A DNA stretch of 7,316 nt from Verrucomicrobiota bacterium (GTDB lineage: Bacteria > Verrucomicrobiota > Verrucomicrobiia > Verrucomicrobiales > DEV007). Positions 1 through 6,123 of this stretch are shown here, one piece after another. The position numbers were made by a program, and so were the translations under genes. The notes under the pieces were generated by a model. That model was given only the letters and a program-made list of their open reading frames with translations. It searched no databases and was not told where the DNA came from. Within the stretch, counting starts at the first letter, position 1, and each line of letters starts with the position of its first letter. The DNA is taken from positions 3,423 to 10,738 of the forward strand of contig JAHDCN010000079.1 in assembly GCA_020629815.1 (NCBI GenBank), read 5' to 3'.

Positions 1-23
1 CTCATAAATTTTCATGGAGAACA

Positions 24-130
24 AGGGCCGGAGGCCCGAACAGAAGGTAGCCGGTGTAACCGTGAGCGCCAAGCGAACAAGGCACCGGTTAAAAATGACA
101 AATATTAGGAGCCCCAGAGGGGTGATAGAA
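24..130 (+). repeat. Hairpin-rich repeat element, copy A
   Basis: This non-coding element consists of three consecutive potential stem-loops. The first is GGGCC-GGA-GGCCC at 25-37. The second pairs AGCCGGTG at 49-56 with CACCGGTT at 83-90, including one G-U pair. The third is CCCC-AGA-GGGG at 112-122, followed by GATAGAA. The same order of blocks occurs on the opposite strand at 185-301. The first 34 bases of the two copies match at 31 positions, and the last 19 bases match at 15. The middle part differs in length and sequence while the pairing blocks stay, which suggests that structure is conserved. It looks like a dispersed palindromic (REP/BIME-like) element. Whether it recurs elsewhere in the genome cannot be seen here. 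Confidence 0.6.
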
Positions 131-184
131 CAAGGAATCTCACCAAAGATTACGACTCCTCATTCATCTCTCTTTCTGACACCT

Positions 185-301
185 TTCTATCGCCCCTACC
201 GGGACTTGATCGAATCGTGTCCGTGGTCCGGTGCCCCGCTCGCACCGCTGGCGCGGGACTCGCAGCAACACCGGCTACCATCTTTTCAGGCCTCCGGCCC
301 T
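185..301 (-). repeat. Hairpin-rich repeat element, copy B (inverted)
   Basis: Read on the minus strand from 301 downwards, this copy repeats the block order of copy A at 24-130. It has a GGGCC-GGA-GGCC hairpin (300-289), then GCCGGTG (275-269) that can pair with CACCGG (233-228), then CCC-GGTA-GGGG (203-193) and GATAGAA (191-185). It is about 10 bases longer than copy A because the loop between the two CCGGTG/CACCGG arms is longer. It starts 17 bases beyond the U-tract of the probable terminator of the LysM gene, so it would lie just past that transcript's end. With copy A it forms an imperfect inverted pair separated by 54 bases. Confidence 0.58.
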
Positions 302-317
302 CTTAATAATTATGTGC

Positions 318-342
318 AAAAAGCCAATCCCTGTTGGATGGG
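318..342 (-). terminator. Probable intrinsic terminator of the LysM gene
   Basis: On the minus strand, 8 bases after the TAA stop of the LysM gene, CCCATCC (342-336) can pair with GGATTGG (330-324). There is one C/T mismatch, the loop is AACAG, and a run of five T (322-318) follows after one C. Position and form fit a Rho-independent terminator. The stem is only seven positions long, so it may be modest in strength. Confidence 0.5.
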
Positions 343-349
343 TCCACTC

Positions 350-1168
350 TTATGGAATTCGCAGTGTTTGCCCAAGCCGGATCAGGTCGCCGCTGATCGC
401 ATTGCAGGAGCGCAGCTGATCGACGCTGACGCCGTAGCGACGGCTGATATTGTAGAGTGTATCCCCGGATGCGACGGTGTGATATTTTGCTGCCGGCTTC
501 GGCGCAGGTGCCGGTTTAGGAGCAGGTTTCGGCGCCGGCTTAGGTGCTGGTGGCGGCGGTGGCTTCGGAGTAGGTTGCTGTGGCGGAGCTGGTGCCGGCG
601 AAGTCGGATAGGAATACGAAGGCTGTGGACTGCTGACAACCACACGCTGCGGCGGAGGTGGTGGCGGCGGAGTAGGTTTTGAAACAGGAACCTGAGTTGA
701 GCTTCTTGAGGAAGTAGACGGCGGCCTGCTGCTCGTGTAGGACTTGGTGCTGGATGTCGAAGAGCGGGAGCCAAACGAAGAGCTGGAAGATTTCTTTGTA
801 GAAGAGGAAGTCTTGGCAAAGCTGCTGCTTTTCTTTTTCGATGAAGACGAAGAAGAACCGGAGGTCGAACTCGAGTAACCTTTGTAGGATGAACGGGTCC
901 GTGCGCTGGTTTTGGATTTCACCCAATCGGTGCGGTATTTCCCATCGTCATCGAAAGGATATTGGCTTTTCGTCAAACCGTGACCGCCCGGAGTCTTTGC
1001 CTGACTCGTCGGGATACTGGTATAATGGCGAGGTGATCGCAGGACGCTGGAGCCCACCCCATTGGACACTGTCTGACATTGGGTTAGAAACAAAACAGAG
1101 CAAGCTGCTGCCAGAATCTGCAAGGTGCGCTTTGGGATTTGGGTCGTAGTTTCCTGCATAACAGTCAT
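350..1168 (-). CDS. LysM-domain lipoprotein with Ser-rich and Pro-rich stalk
   Basis: This 272-residue protein has three parts. An N-terminal export signal has K13-R14, a hydrophobic stretch from about 15 to 29, and Cys31 in the context LFLTQC, which resembles a lipobox although Gln at -1 is atypical. A long low-complexity stalk is Ser-rich at about 93-160, then Pro-rich, with PAPK repeats at 207-224. The C-terminal LysM domain spans 229-272 (YHTVASGDTLYNISRRYGVS onward, ending RLGQTLRIP). LysM domains bind N-acetylglucosamine glycans such as peptidoglycan. I infer an outer-membrane-anchored or secreted wall-binding protein whose stalk acts as a spacer. No enzyme domain is present. It is transcribed alone, with a promoter candidate at 1199-1227 and a terminator at 318-342. 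A second ATG at 1159 is an equally possible start, and neither has a clear Shine-Dalgarno. The domain call is firm; the exact role is unknown. Confidence 0.85.
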   Translation of the reverse strand: MTVMQETTTQIPKRTLQILAAACSVLFLTQCQTVSNGVGSSVLRSPRHYTSIPTSQAKTPGGHGLTKSQYPFDDDGKYRTDWVKSKTSARTRSSYKGYSSSTSGSSSSSSKKKSSSFAKTSSSTKKSSSSSFGSRSSTSSTKSYTSSRPPSTSSRSSTQVPVSKPTPPPPPPPQRVVVSSPQPSYSYPTSPAPAPPQQPTPKPPPPPAPKPAPKPAPKPAPAPKPAAKYHTVASGDTLYNISRRYGVSVDQLRSCNAISGDLIRLGQTLRIP

Positions 1169-1198
1169 AACGAAAGAGATGGGAGTTTTGCGGGCAAA

Positions 1199-1227
1199 AT
1201 TTTAGAAATTTCTGCACCAATAAACAA
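1199..1227 (-). promoter_or_regulatory. Candidate sigma-70 promoter for the LysM gene
   Basis: On the minus strand, TTGTTT (1227-1222) and TAAAAT (1204-1199) are separated by 17 bases. The -10 box matches the consensus TATAAT at five of six positions, while the -35 box keeps only the TTG core clearly. Transcription would begin near 1192, giving a leader of about 24 bases to the ATG at 1168. The whole gap from 1169 to 1318 is AT-rich, so chance matches are possible. Confidence 0.4.
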
Positions 1228-1318
1228 AAATACCTCATTTTTCAAAAAAATACAGGTATCCTAACAAATTATTTGCACTTTTGCGAATCAATTCACCCGC
1301 TTTTTATAAAAATTCCTG

Positions 1319-2638
1319 TTACGCCGCGGAGATTGCTGCTTTCGATCGAATTCGGTCGAGTAGAACTGCACCAAGGATCACTCCCCCAAGCACGATCTGC
1401 TGGGTGTAACTATCGAAGCCGATTAGATTCATCCCGTTTTGAATCACGGAAATGATGAAGGCTCCGATAAGCGTGCCTAGGATGCGCCCTGATCCTCCGG
1501 AAAGACTGGTGCCTCCCACCACGACAGCTGCGATCACATAGAGCTCGAACATCATGCCGAGATTGGGCGCGCCGGTATTCAGTTGGGAAGCCTGGATGCA
1601 CCCTCCAAAGCCGGCGCAGATTCCGGCGACGAGATAGACGAAGATGATGACTTTCTTCACTGGAACACCTGCCAAACGCGCGGCTTCTTCATTTCCGCCC
1701 ACGGCATAAATGTAGCGCCCGTATTTGGTATGCGACATGAACACATGCGCGGCTCCATACAAAAGAACCAACAGAATCACTGTGTTGGGAATCCCGAGTG
1801 TCGTCCCCTGCCCCAGCCAGGTCAGGGATTTCGGCACCTGATAAATGGAGAACCCGCCAGTGAGTTTAAAGGCAAGACCGCGAGCGACCATCATAATCGC
1901 CAGGGTCGTGATGAACGGAGCCACTCGGAAACGGGAAACCAGCCAACCGCCACCTCCTCCAATCAATCCGCAGGCGACGATGGCGCAAAGAAAGCCGACG
2001 AAAACGGCTCCGGCTCCAGCCTCCAGTCCGCCCATCGCTTTCATGACCAAGGTGCCAATCACAGCGGAAAGAGCAATCAGGCTGCCGACGGACAGGTCGA
2101 TGCCGCCGGTGAGAATCACCATCGTCATACCAATTGCGATCACAGCGATCACGACGATGCGATCAACAATCGCCAACAGATTGGAACGCTTCAAAAAATC
2201 AGGCCATAGCTTTGCTTCCGGCACGAATTCGCGAACACCGGCAAACGCCGGATAGTCCGTGCCAATTTTCTCCCAGACACTCCATTTCTGCACATCACCC
2301 GAGCCAACGATTGCAGAAGGCGTGCCTCCCTCTTCCTGTAAACGGTCCAATGCCTGCCGAAGGTCGCGAGGCGTGCCGACTACTTCACGAGTGGCGCTCC
2401 ACCCTTTCTCCTTCAAACCCGATGCGACACGCGCGGCAAATTCGCCGGATTCTTTGTTCGCAGCACCGACGGCGAGAATGATTTCCTCTTTTCCGAAACC
2501 TGCCGTGACCTGCTCAATCATCCGGTCGGACGAAGCCGCTCCGGTCGGGCTCTCGCGCTTCAAGGTAAGAATACTGAACAACAAACAAAGCGCGATGAGC
2601 ACCAGAATCATTCCGTAGTTGCTGAGAAGTTTCTTCAT
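1319..2638 (-). CDS. RbsC-type sugar ABC transporter permease with extra extracytoplasmic domain
   Basis: This is a 439-residue inner-membrane permease of the CUT2 (ribose/galactose/AI-2) ABC importer family. The diagnostic GGIDLSVGS motif is at 178-186. The cytoplasmic coupling loop is GRYIYAVGGNEEAARLAGVP at 307-326. The C-terminal VVVGGTSLSGGSG (372-384) and GTLIGAFIISVIQNGMNL (388-405) are also typical. Hydrophobic segments lie near 8-26, 161-180, 183-200, 208-235, 240-258, 285-300, 328-350, 366-378, 385-401 and 412-428. Relatives such as RbsC are about 320 residues. The excess is an insertion at about 41-155, between the first and second helices, with alternating strand-like and helix-like stretches (EEIILAVGA, GEFAARVASGLKEKG, TPRDLRQALDRLQEEG, SAIVGSGD). 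It should face outside. The ATG follows the TGA of the ATPase gene by 2 bases, so translation is probably coupled. The substrate cannot be deduced. Confidence 0.93.
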   Translation of the reverse strand: MKKLLSNYGMILVLIALCLLFSILTLKRESPTGAASSDRMIEQVTAGFGKEEIILAVGAANKESGEFAARVASGLKEKGWSATREVVGTPRDLRQALDRLQEEGGTPSAIVGSGDVQKWSVWEKIGTDYPAFAGVREFVPEAKLWPDFLKRSNLLAIVDRIVVIAVIAIGMTMVILTGGIDLSVGSLIALSAVIGTLVMKAMGGLEAGAGAVFVGFLCAIVACGLIGGGGGWLVSRFRVAPFITTLAIMMVARGLAFKLTGGFSIYQVPKSLTWLGQGTTLGIPNTVILLVLLYGAAHVFMSHTKYGRYIYAVGGNEEAARLAGVPVKKVIIFVYLVAGICAGFGGCIQASQLNTGAPNLGMMFELYVIAAVVVGGTSLSGGSGRILGTLIGAFIISVIQNGMNLIGFDSYTQQIVLGGVILGAVLLDRIRSKAAISAA

Positions 2639-2640
2639 AT

Positions 2641-4140
2641 TCAGTCGGCCATTGCCATGGCAAAAATCTGTTCCTGCGTGGCATCGGCTACATTTTCGAT
2701 CTCGCCTTTTTTCCGGCCTTCGTGCATCACAACGATCCGGTCGCTCATGCCGATTACTTCAGGCAGCTCACTGCTGACCATGATGATTGCTTTGCCCTCA
2801 TCGGCGAGGCGGTGGATTAGTTGATAAATTTCGTATTTCGCCCCGACATCGATACCCCGGGTTGGTTCGTCAAAAATGATTACGTCGGCGTTTTGCACCA
2901 GCCATTTTGCCAGCACTACTTTTTGCTGATTGCCGCCGGAAAGCGAGCCGGCTTCCTGGTCAGGGTCTGAGATCTTAATCCGCAACTGCTCGGTGTAATC
3001 GGCAAAACTCTCGCGCTCCTTTTTCTGATTCAAAAACAGCCCACTGGCGAAGCCCGATAGATTCGGCAGGCCGAAATTTTCCACCAGGCCGTGTTGCAGA
3101 ATCAGGCCTTCGGATTTGCGATCCTCGGTGAGCAGACAAATTCGTGCACGAATGGCATGACGCGGATCACTGATCTCGACCGCATTTTGATTGAGAAAAA
3201 CCTCACCGCTTTCTTTTCGATCAATGCCGGCAATCAGGCGCATCGTTTCCGTACGTCCAGCACCCACCAGTCCGGCAAAACCAAGAATCTCCCCTGCCCT
3301 GACTGAAAAGCTGACATCGCGAACCCTGCGCCCGCGATTCAGGTTCTCGACGCGCAGTTTCTCCTCGCCCGGATCAGATTCCCTCGTGGGAAATTCGGCT
3401 TCCATGGAACGCCCTACCATCATTTCGATCAACTGCTCGCGGCTCAGGTCGCTCAGTTTTTCCTCTCCCACCTGCCGACCATCGCGCAATACCACCGTTC
3501 GATCCGCGATCGTGAAAATTTCGTCGAGTCGATGGCTGATGTAAATGATACCGATCCCCTGAGACTTCAGTTCCCTGATGATCTCGAACAATTTCTCGAC
3601 CTCGGGAACAGTCAGAACAGCCGAAGGTTCATCCATGACGACGATGCGGGCATTTACCGACAGGGCCCGCGCGATCTCGACCATCTGCTGCTCGGCTACG
3701 GTCAAATTGCGGCACAATTCACCGGGATCAATCTTCGCTCCGATCCGCGCCAATAGCGCTTCGGCTTCTGCTTGTTCGTCAGATGATTTCAGGAAACCGA
3801 AACTCGATTTTTCCCGTCCCAGAAACAGATTCTCCCTAACCGTGAGGTCAGGAACTAAATTGAACTCTTGATAGATGACGGAGATCCCAAGCTCCCGGGC
3901 TTTCTGTGGTGAGTTGATCTTCGCATCGCTTCCTTCGATCTCTATACTTCCGCTATCGGGCCGATGAGCACCACCGAGCATTTTGATCAGGGTGCTTTTG
4001 CCTGCTCCGTTTTCCCCGAGGAGGGCAAGGACCTCTCCTGCCTGCAGAGTCAGGTCCACTTCGTCGAGCGCCACAACTCCGGGGAACGTTTTGCGGATTC
4101 CCTGCATCGACAGCAGAGGCGTTGGTTGATCATTCGACAC
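2641..4140 (-). CDS. RbsA-type duplicated ABC transporter ATPase
   Basis: This 499-residue cytoplasmic ATPase has two fused nucleotide-binding domains and would energise the permease encoded next. Domain 1 has Walker A GENGAGKS (42-49), Q-loop Gln91, the signature LTVAEQQ (146-152), Walker B MDEPS with D170/E171, and the switch His203 in YISHRLDE. Domain 2 is degenerate as usual for RbsA/MglA: Walker A is GLVGAGRT (290-297) with Arg for Lys, and the H-loop position is Ser457 (VSSELPE). The signature LSGGNQQ (400-406) and Walker B DEPTRG (424-429) are intact. I chose the GTG at 4140 because it gives VSNDQPTPLLSMQGIRKTFPG, close to normal family N-termini, and a normal length. A TTG at 4173 would add 11 residues. 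An ATG at 4107 would cut into the first strand. None has a good Shine-Dalgarno. Confidence 0.92.
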   Translation of the reverse strand: MSNDQPTPLLSMQGIRKTFPGVVALDEVDLTLQAGEVLALLGENGAGKSTLIKMLGGAHRPDSGSIEIEGSDAKINSPQKARELGISVIYQEFNLVPDLTVRENLFLGREKSSFGFLKSSDEQAEAEALLARIGAKIDPGELCRNLTVAEQQMVEIARALSVNARIVVMDEPSAVLTVPEVEKLFEIIRELKSQGIGIIYISHRLDEIFTIADRTVVLRDGRQVGEEKLSDLSREQLIEMMVGRSMEAEFPTRESDPGEEKLRVENLNRGRRVRDVSFSVRAGEILGFAGLVGAGRTETMRLIAGIDRKESGEVFLNQNAVEISDPRHAIRARICLLTEDRKSEGLILQHGLVENFGLPNLSGFASGLFLNQKKERESFADYTEQLRIKISDPDQEAGSLSGGNQQKVVLAKWLVQNADVIIFDEPTRGIDVGAKYEIYQLIHRLADEGKAIIMVSSELPEVIGMSDRIVVMHEGRKKGEIENVADATQEQIFAMAMAD

Positions 4141-4180
4141 AGTTCTTTTGTAGCGAATTTCCCGATTCTGCAAAGAACAT
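4130..4180 (-). CDS. Possible 16-codon leader ORF overlapping the ATPase start
   Basis: An ATG directly abuts the TAA stop of the acyltransferase gene (TAAATG) and has a Shine-Dalgarno-like GAAGG (4190-4186) 5 bases upstream, the best in this junction. It opens a frame of 16 codons (MFFAESGNSLQKNCVE) and ends in TGA at 4132-4130, ten bases inside the ATPase gene beginning at GTG 4140. The frame differs from that of the ATPase. It could be a coupling peptide that delivers ribosomes to the GTG, a relic of a shifted start, or chance. There is no evidence that it is translated. Confidence 0.2.
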   Translation of the reverse strand: MFFAESGNSLQKNCVE

Positions 4181-5203
4181 TTATGCCTTCGGCCGAAGAC
4201 CGTATACCCAGGGGCAAAAGCGCCTGACTATTGGTGCAAACACCGGAATACCAAGAGTGATGAGAATCGAAGAGAAAAAGGCCAACCAGGGATTCTCCCG
4301 AATCGAAAGGTCCTGACGAAAGACAAAGACGTAAATTCCAAACAAAACAGAGAAGACAATGGGATGTAGCGGAAAGATCAGAATCGTTTCCCGGGAAAGG
4401 AATCGGGAAAGTCTGGAGCCGGGCAGAAGGGATGCGAGCAGGCAAAGCCCAAAGCTGATCGCGATCGCATTACCCAAAAACAGAAGCCCATTGCTGTAAA
4501 CGGATGTTCTCATTTCGACATCACCATTTACGAATGCGCCAATCGAGCCCGCAGCCAGAAGGCAAGCTCCCAACACTATGCGAACGGTCTTACTCCGCGA
4601 CTCTACGATACTTCTGCTTTTTGCGAAGAAACCGATCATCAGGAAAAATTGCGCCACCAGCGCTGTCTCGAGCTCCCAGGGCAATACCCGATCAGAAGGC
4701 CAAAACAAGCCTGCGACGCAAACTACACTACTGACAATCGGGAAGCCAAATCCCGGTGCCCGATGAAACAGGTAGAGAAGAAATCGGGATACAATCAAAC
4801 AAGGAAAAAACCAGAGAACTATGGGAAACACACTGAAGCTGTCGAGAGTGCCCGTTCCCCACAAAGCGGCTAGAAGCGGCCGATACCAGGGAATCGCATC
4901 ACCTGCGTCTGCTCCAAAATGTCGAAGCACAAAAAGCCAAACCACATAGCAGACGGCCACAAATATCACGTAGGCCGGAAGCAGGGATGACAGAGTCTTT
5001 TTCGTAAAAGCCCACCATCCCAGCGCCAGTTCCTGCTCTCTGATCAAGTATCCCGAGATCAGAAAAAACAGCGGCATATGGAACGAATAGATCCACTGAT
5101 TAATTCCCCAATCCAGTGAGAAGGAATGGCCGTAGACGACCAGGAAAATCCCGAATGCCTTCAGGTGATCAATCCAGTGATTTCGCAATTTCGGTTCACT
5201 CAT
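4181..5203 (-). CDS. Membrane acyltransferase, Acyl_transf_3 family
   Basis: This 340-residue polytopic membrane protein belongs to the family that moves acyl (often acetyl) groups onto surface glycans and other extracytoplasmic acceptors. The N-terminus has the family pattern: IDHLKAFGIFLVVYGHS (11-27) with His26, then FHMPLFFLISGYLI (41-54) with His42. WFFPCLIVSRF (131-141) and IFPLHPIVF (276-284) with His280 are also recognisable. About ten hydrophobic segments follow one another to the end, a normal layout and length. I chose the ATG at 5203, which lies 2 bases after the stop of the amidase gene and begins MSEPKLRNHWIDHLK. An in-frame start at 5251 would overlap that gene by 46 bases. The acceptor is unknown; nearby genes do not include glycosyltransferases. 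Family assignment is confident, function general. Confidence 0.88.
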   Translation of the reverse strand: MSEPKLRNHWIDHLKAFGIFLVVYGHSFSLDWGINQWIYSFHMPLFFLISGYLIREQELALGWWAFTKKTLSSLLPAYVIFVAVCYVVWLFVLRHFGADAGDAIPWYRPLLAALWGTGTLDSFSVFPIVLWFFPCLIVSRFLLYLFHRAPGFGFPIVSSVVCVAGLFWPSDRVLPWELETALVAQFFLMIGFFAKSRSIVESRSKTVRIVLGACLLAAGSIGAFVNGDVEMRTSVYSNGLLFLGNAIAISFGLCLLASLLPGSRLSRFLSRETILIFPLHPIVFSVLFGIYVFVFRQDLSIRENPWLAFFSSILITLGIPVFAPIVRRFCPWVYGLRPKA

Positions 5204-5205
5204 CG

Positions 5206-5967
5206 TTACGAAACGCTTAAATCCTGAAGCGCAGGAAATTTTTTCCGCCAATCACGGACCGCCTGCCAATCGACTTCGCCGGATACGATCCCGGGTTCTT
5301 CCCCGGCATCAGCAACCAGATTTCCCATATGGTCAAAAAGAACGGAACGGCCCGGGTACTCATTTTCCGGATCGCTTCCAGTCCGGTTTACCCCAAGAAC
5401 GTAGGCAAGATTCTCAATCGCACGCGCACGCAACAAGGCCAACCAGTGCTCCACACGAACTGTCGGCCAACTGGCAATCACCACAAACAATTCTGCCCCC
5501 TGAGCAGCTCCACGCCGAAACAATTCCGGAAAGCGAAGATCATAGCAAATCAGCGGGCAAATCGTGCCCCCGCCCCAATCGAAGGTGACCACCTCGGTTC
5601 CATTCTCATAATGATCTGATTCACCGGTGAACCGAAACGTCCGGTTCTTGCGATAATCGACCAGTTTCTGCCCATTAGGATCGAATGCAGTTAACTCATT
5701 GCGGCCCTTTTTTCCGTCTCCCCTCCGCACCAGCCCCCCGAGGGTGGCGCTGCCTGACTTCATCGCAAAATTCCGAAGAAAGCTTTCCGATTCAGCCGTT
5801 TCCGATTCGGCGACTAAGTCGACATCCATGCTGAATCCGGTGGCGAACATCTCCGGAAGCACAATCAGTTCGGCATCAACCAGTTGAGCCGCAAAACCTT
5901 CAACAGTCTGGAAATTCTCCGATCTGTTTTCCCATATGATATCCCATTGCAATCCTGCGATTTTCAT
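5206..5967 (-). CDS. Nitrilase-superfamily omega-amidase (YafV/Nit2-like)
   Basis: This 253-residue cytosolic carbon-nitrogen hydrolase has the Glu-Lys-Cys triad: E39 in VLPEMFATGFSM, K107 in YRKNRTFRF, and C141 in PLICYDLRFPELF. The stretches SWPTVRVEHWLALLRARAIE and VLGVNRTGSDPENEYPGRS, and the ending WRKKFPALQD, follow E. coli YafV closely as I recall it. Family members hydrolyse the amide of alpha-ketoglutaramate or alpha-ketosuccinamate, releasing ammonia and the keto acid. They repair side products of glutamine transamination and methionine salvage. The ATG at 5967 gives MKIAGLQWDIIWENR, aligned with family starts. The frame stays open to 6114, but those 49 extra residues lack family character and would consume the divergent promoter region. 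It is the first gene of the leftward operon. Exact substrate is inferred from family only. Confidence 0.92.
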   Translation of the reverse strand: MKIAGLQWDIIWENRSENFQTVEGFAAQLVDAELIVLPEMFATGFSMDVDLVAESETAESESFLRNFAMKSGSATLGGLVRRGDGKKGRNELTAFDPNGQKLVDYRKNRTFRFTGESDHYENGTEVVTFDWGGGTICPLICYDLRFPELFRRGAAQGAELFVVIASWPTVRVEHWLALLRARAIENLAYVLGVNRTGSDPENEYPGRSVLFDHMGNLVADAGEEPGIVSGEVDWQAVRDWRKKFPALQDLSVS

Positions 5968-5995
5968 AGCATCCGTAGAATCTGAGAAAATATCA

Positions 5996-6012
5996 CGCAT
6001 TACGTAACTGCG
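5996..6012. promoter_or_regulatory. Quasi-palindrome around TTACGTAA, operator-like
   Basis: CGCA (5996-5999) and TGCG (6009-6012) flank the perfect 8-base palindrome TTACGTAA (6000-6007), with one extra C on the right. It sits 29 bases upstream of the omega-amidase ATG, within the leader expected for that operon. The form suits binding of a dimeric regulator, but only one copy is present and chance cannot be excluded. Confidence 0.25.
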
Positions 6013-6034
6013 GGCCAATAAATCGCCGAAAATC

Positions 6035-6053
6035 GTGACTAAAATGCCGTCAC
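6035..6053. promoter_or_regulatory. Dyad GTGAC-N9-GTCAC, operator-like
   Basis: GTGAC (6035-6039) and GTCAC (6049-6053) form an inverted repeat with a 9-base spacer in the divergent intergenic region. If the leftward promoter uses TATGAT (6069-6064), the dyad would lie just downstream of its start site, a place where a repressor could act. The arms are only five bases, so the support is weak. Confidence 0.25.
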
Positions 6054-6063
6054 AAATCTCTCT

Positions 6064-6069
6064 ATCATA
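6064..6069 (-). promoter_or_regulatory. Candidate -10 box for the leftward operon
   Basis: TATGAT on the minus strand matches TATAAT at five of six positions and lies about 97 bases upstream of the omega-amidase ATG. No convincing -35 box is present 16-18 bases further upstream, so an activator or another sigma factor might be needed, or this is chance. No clear promoter for the rightward FHA gene was found in the same region. Confidence 0.25.
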
Positions 6070-6123
6070 GCGAATAGTGAGCAACGGACCACACCTCCAA
6101 AAAACACACCACACAATTCAAGA

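Noticed and set aside
497..550. Tandem repeat that could suggest a satellite or CRISPR
   Set aside because: It encodes PAPK repeats within the LysM gene stalk. There are no unique spacers, and the period follows codons.
14..682. Long plus-strand open frame of 222 codons
   Set aside because: It crosses both repeat elements and runs antisense through the LysM gene. The Arg/Trp/Cys-rich end is the reverse complement of the Pro/Ala-rich stalk, and no family resemblance is visible.
382..926. Two further minus-strand open frames inside the LysM gene
   Set aside because: They are out-of-frame readings of low-complexity Ser/Pro codons, a common source of spurious open frames. The LysM frame has a signal sequence and a recognisable domain.
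1301..1312. Perfect palindrome TTTTTATAAAAA after the permease stop
   Set aside because: It is pure A/T with no GC stem or proper loop, so it is not a convincing terminator. No clear terminator for the operon was found, only AT-rich sequence.
1583..2255. Plus-strand open frames opposite the permease gene
   Set aside because: They are antisense to a clearly coding permease and have no domain pattern or start-site support.
5968..6114. N-terminal extension of the omega-amidase to a start at 6114
   Set aside because: The extra residues do not look like the family, the protein from 5967 already has the usual length and first strand, and the extension would fill the divergent promoter region.
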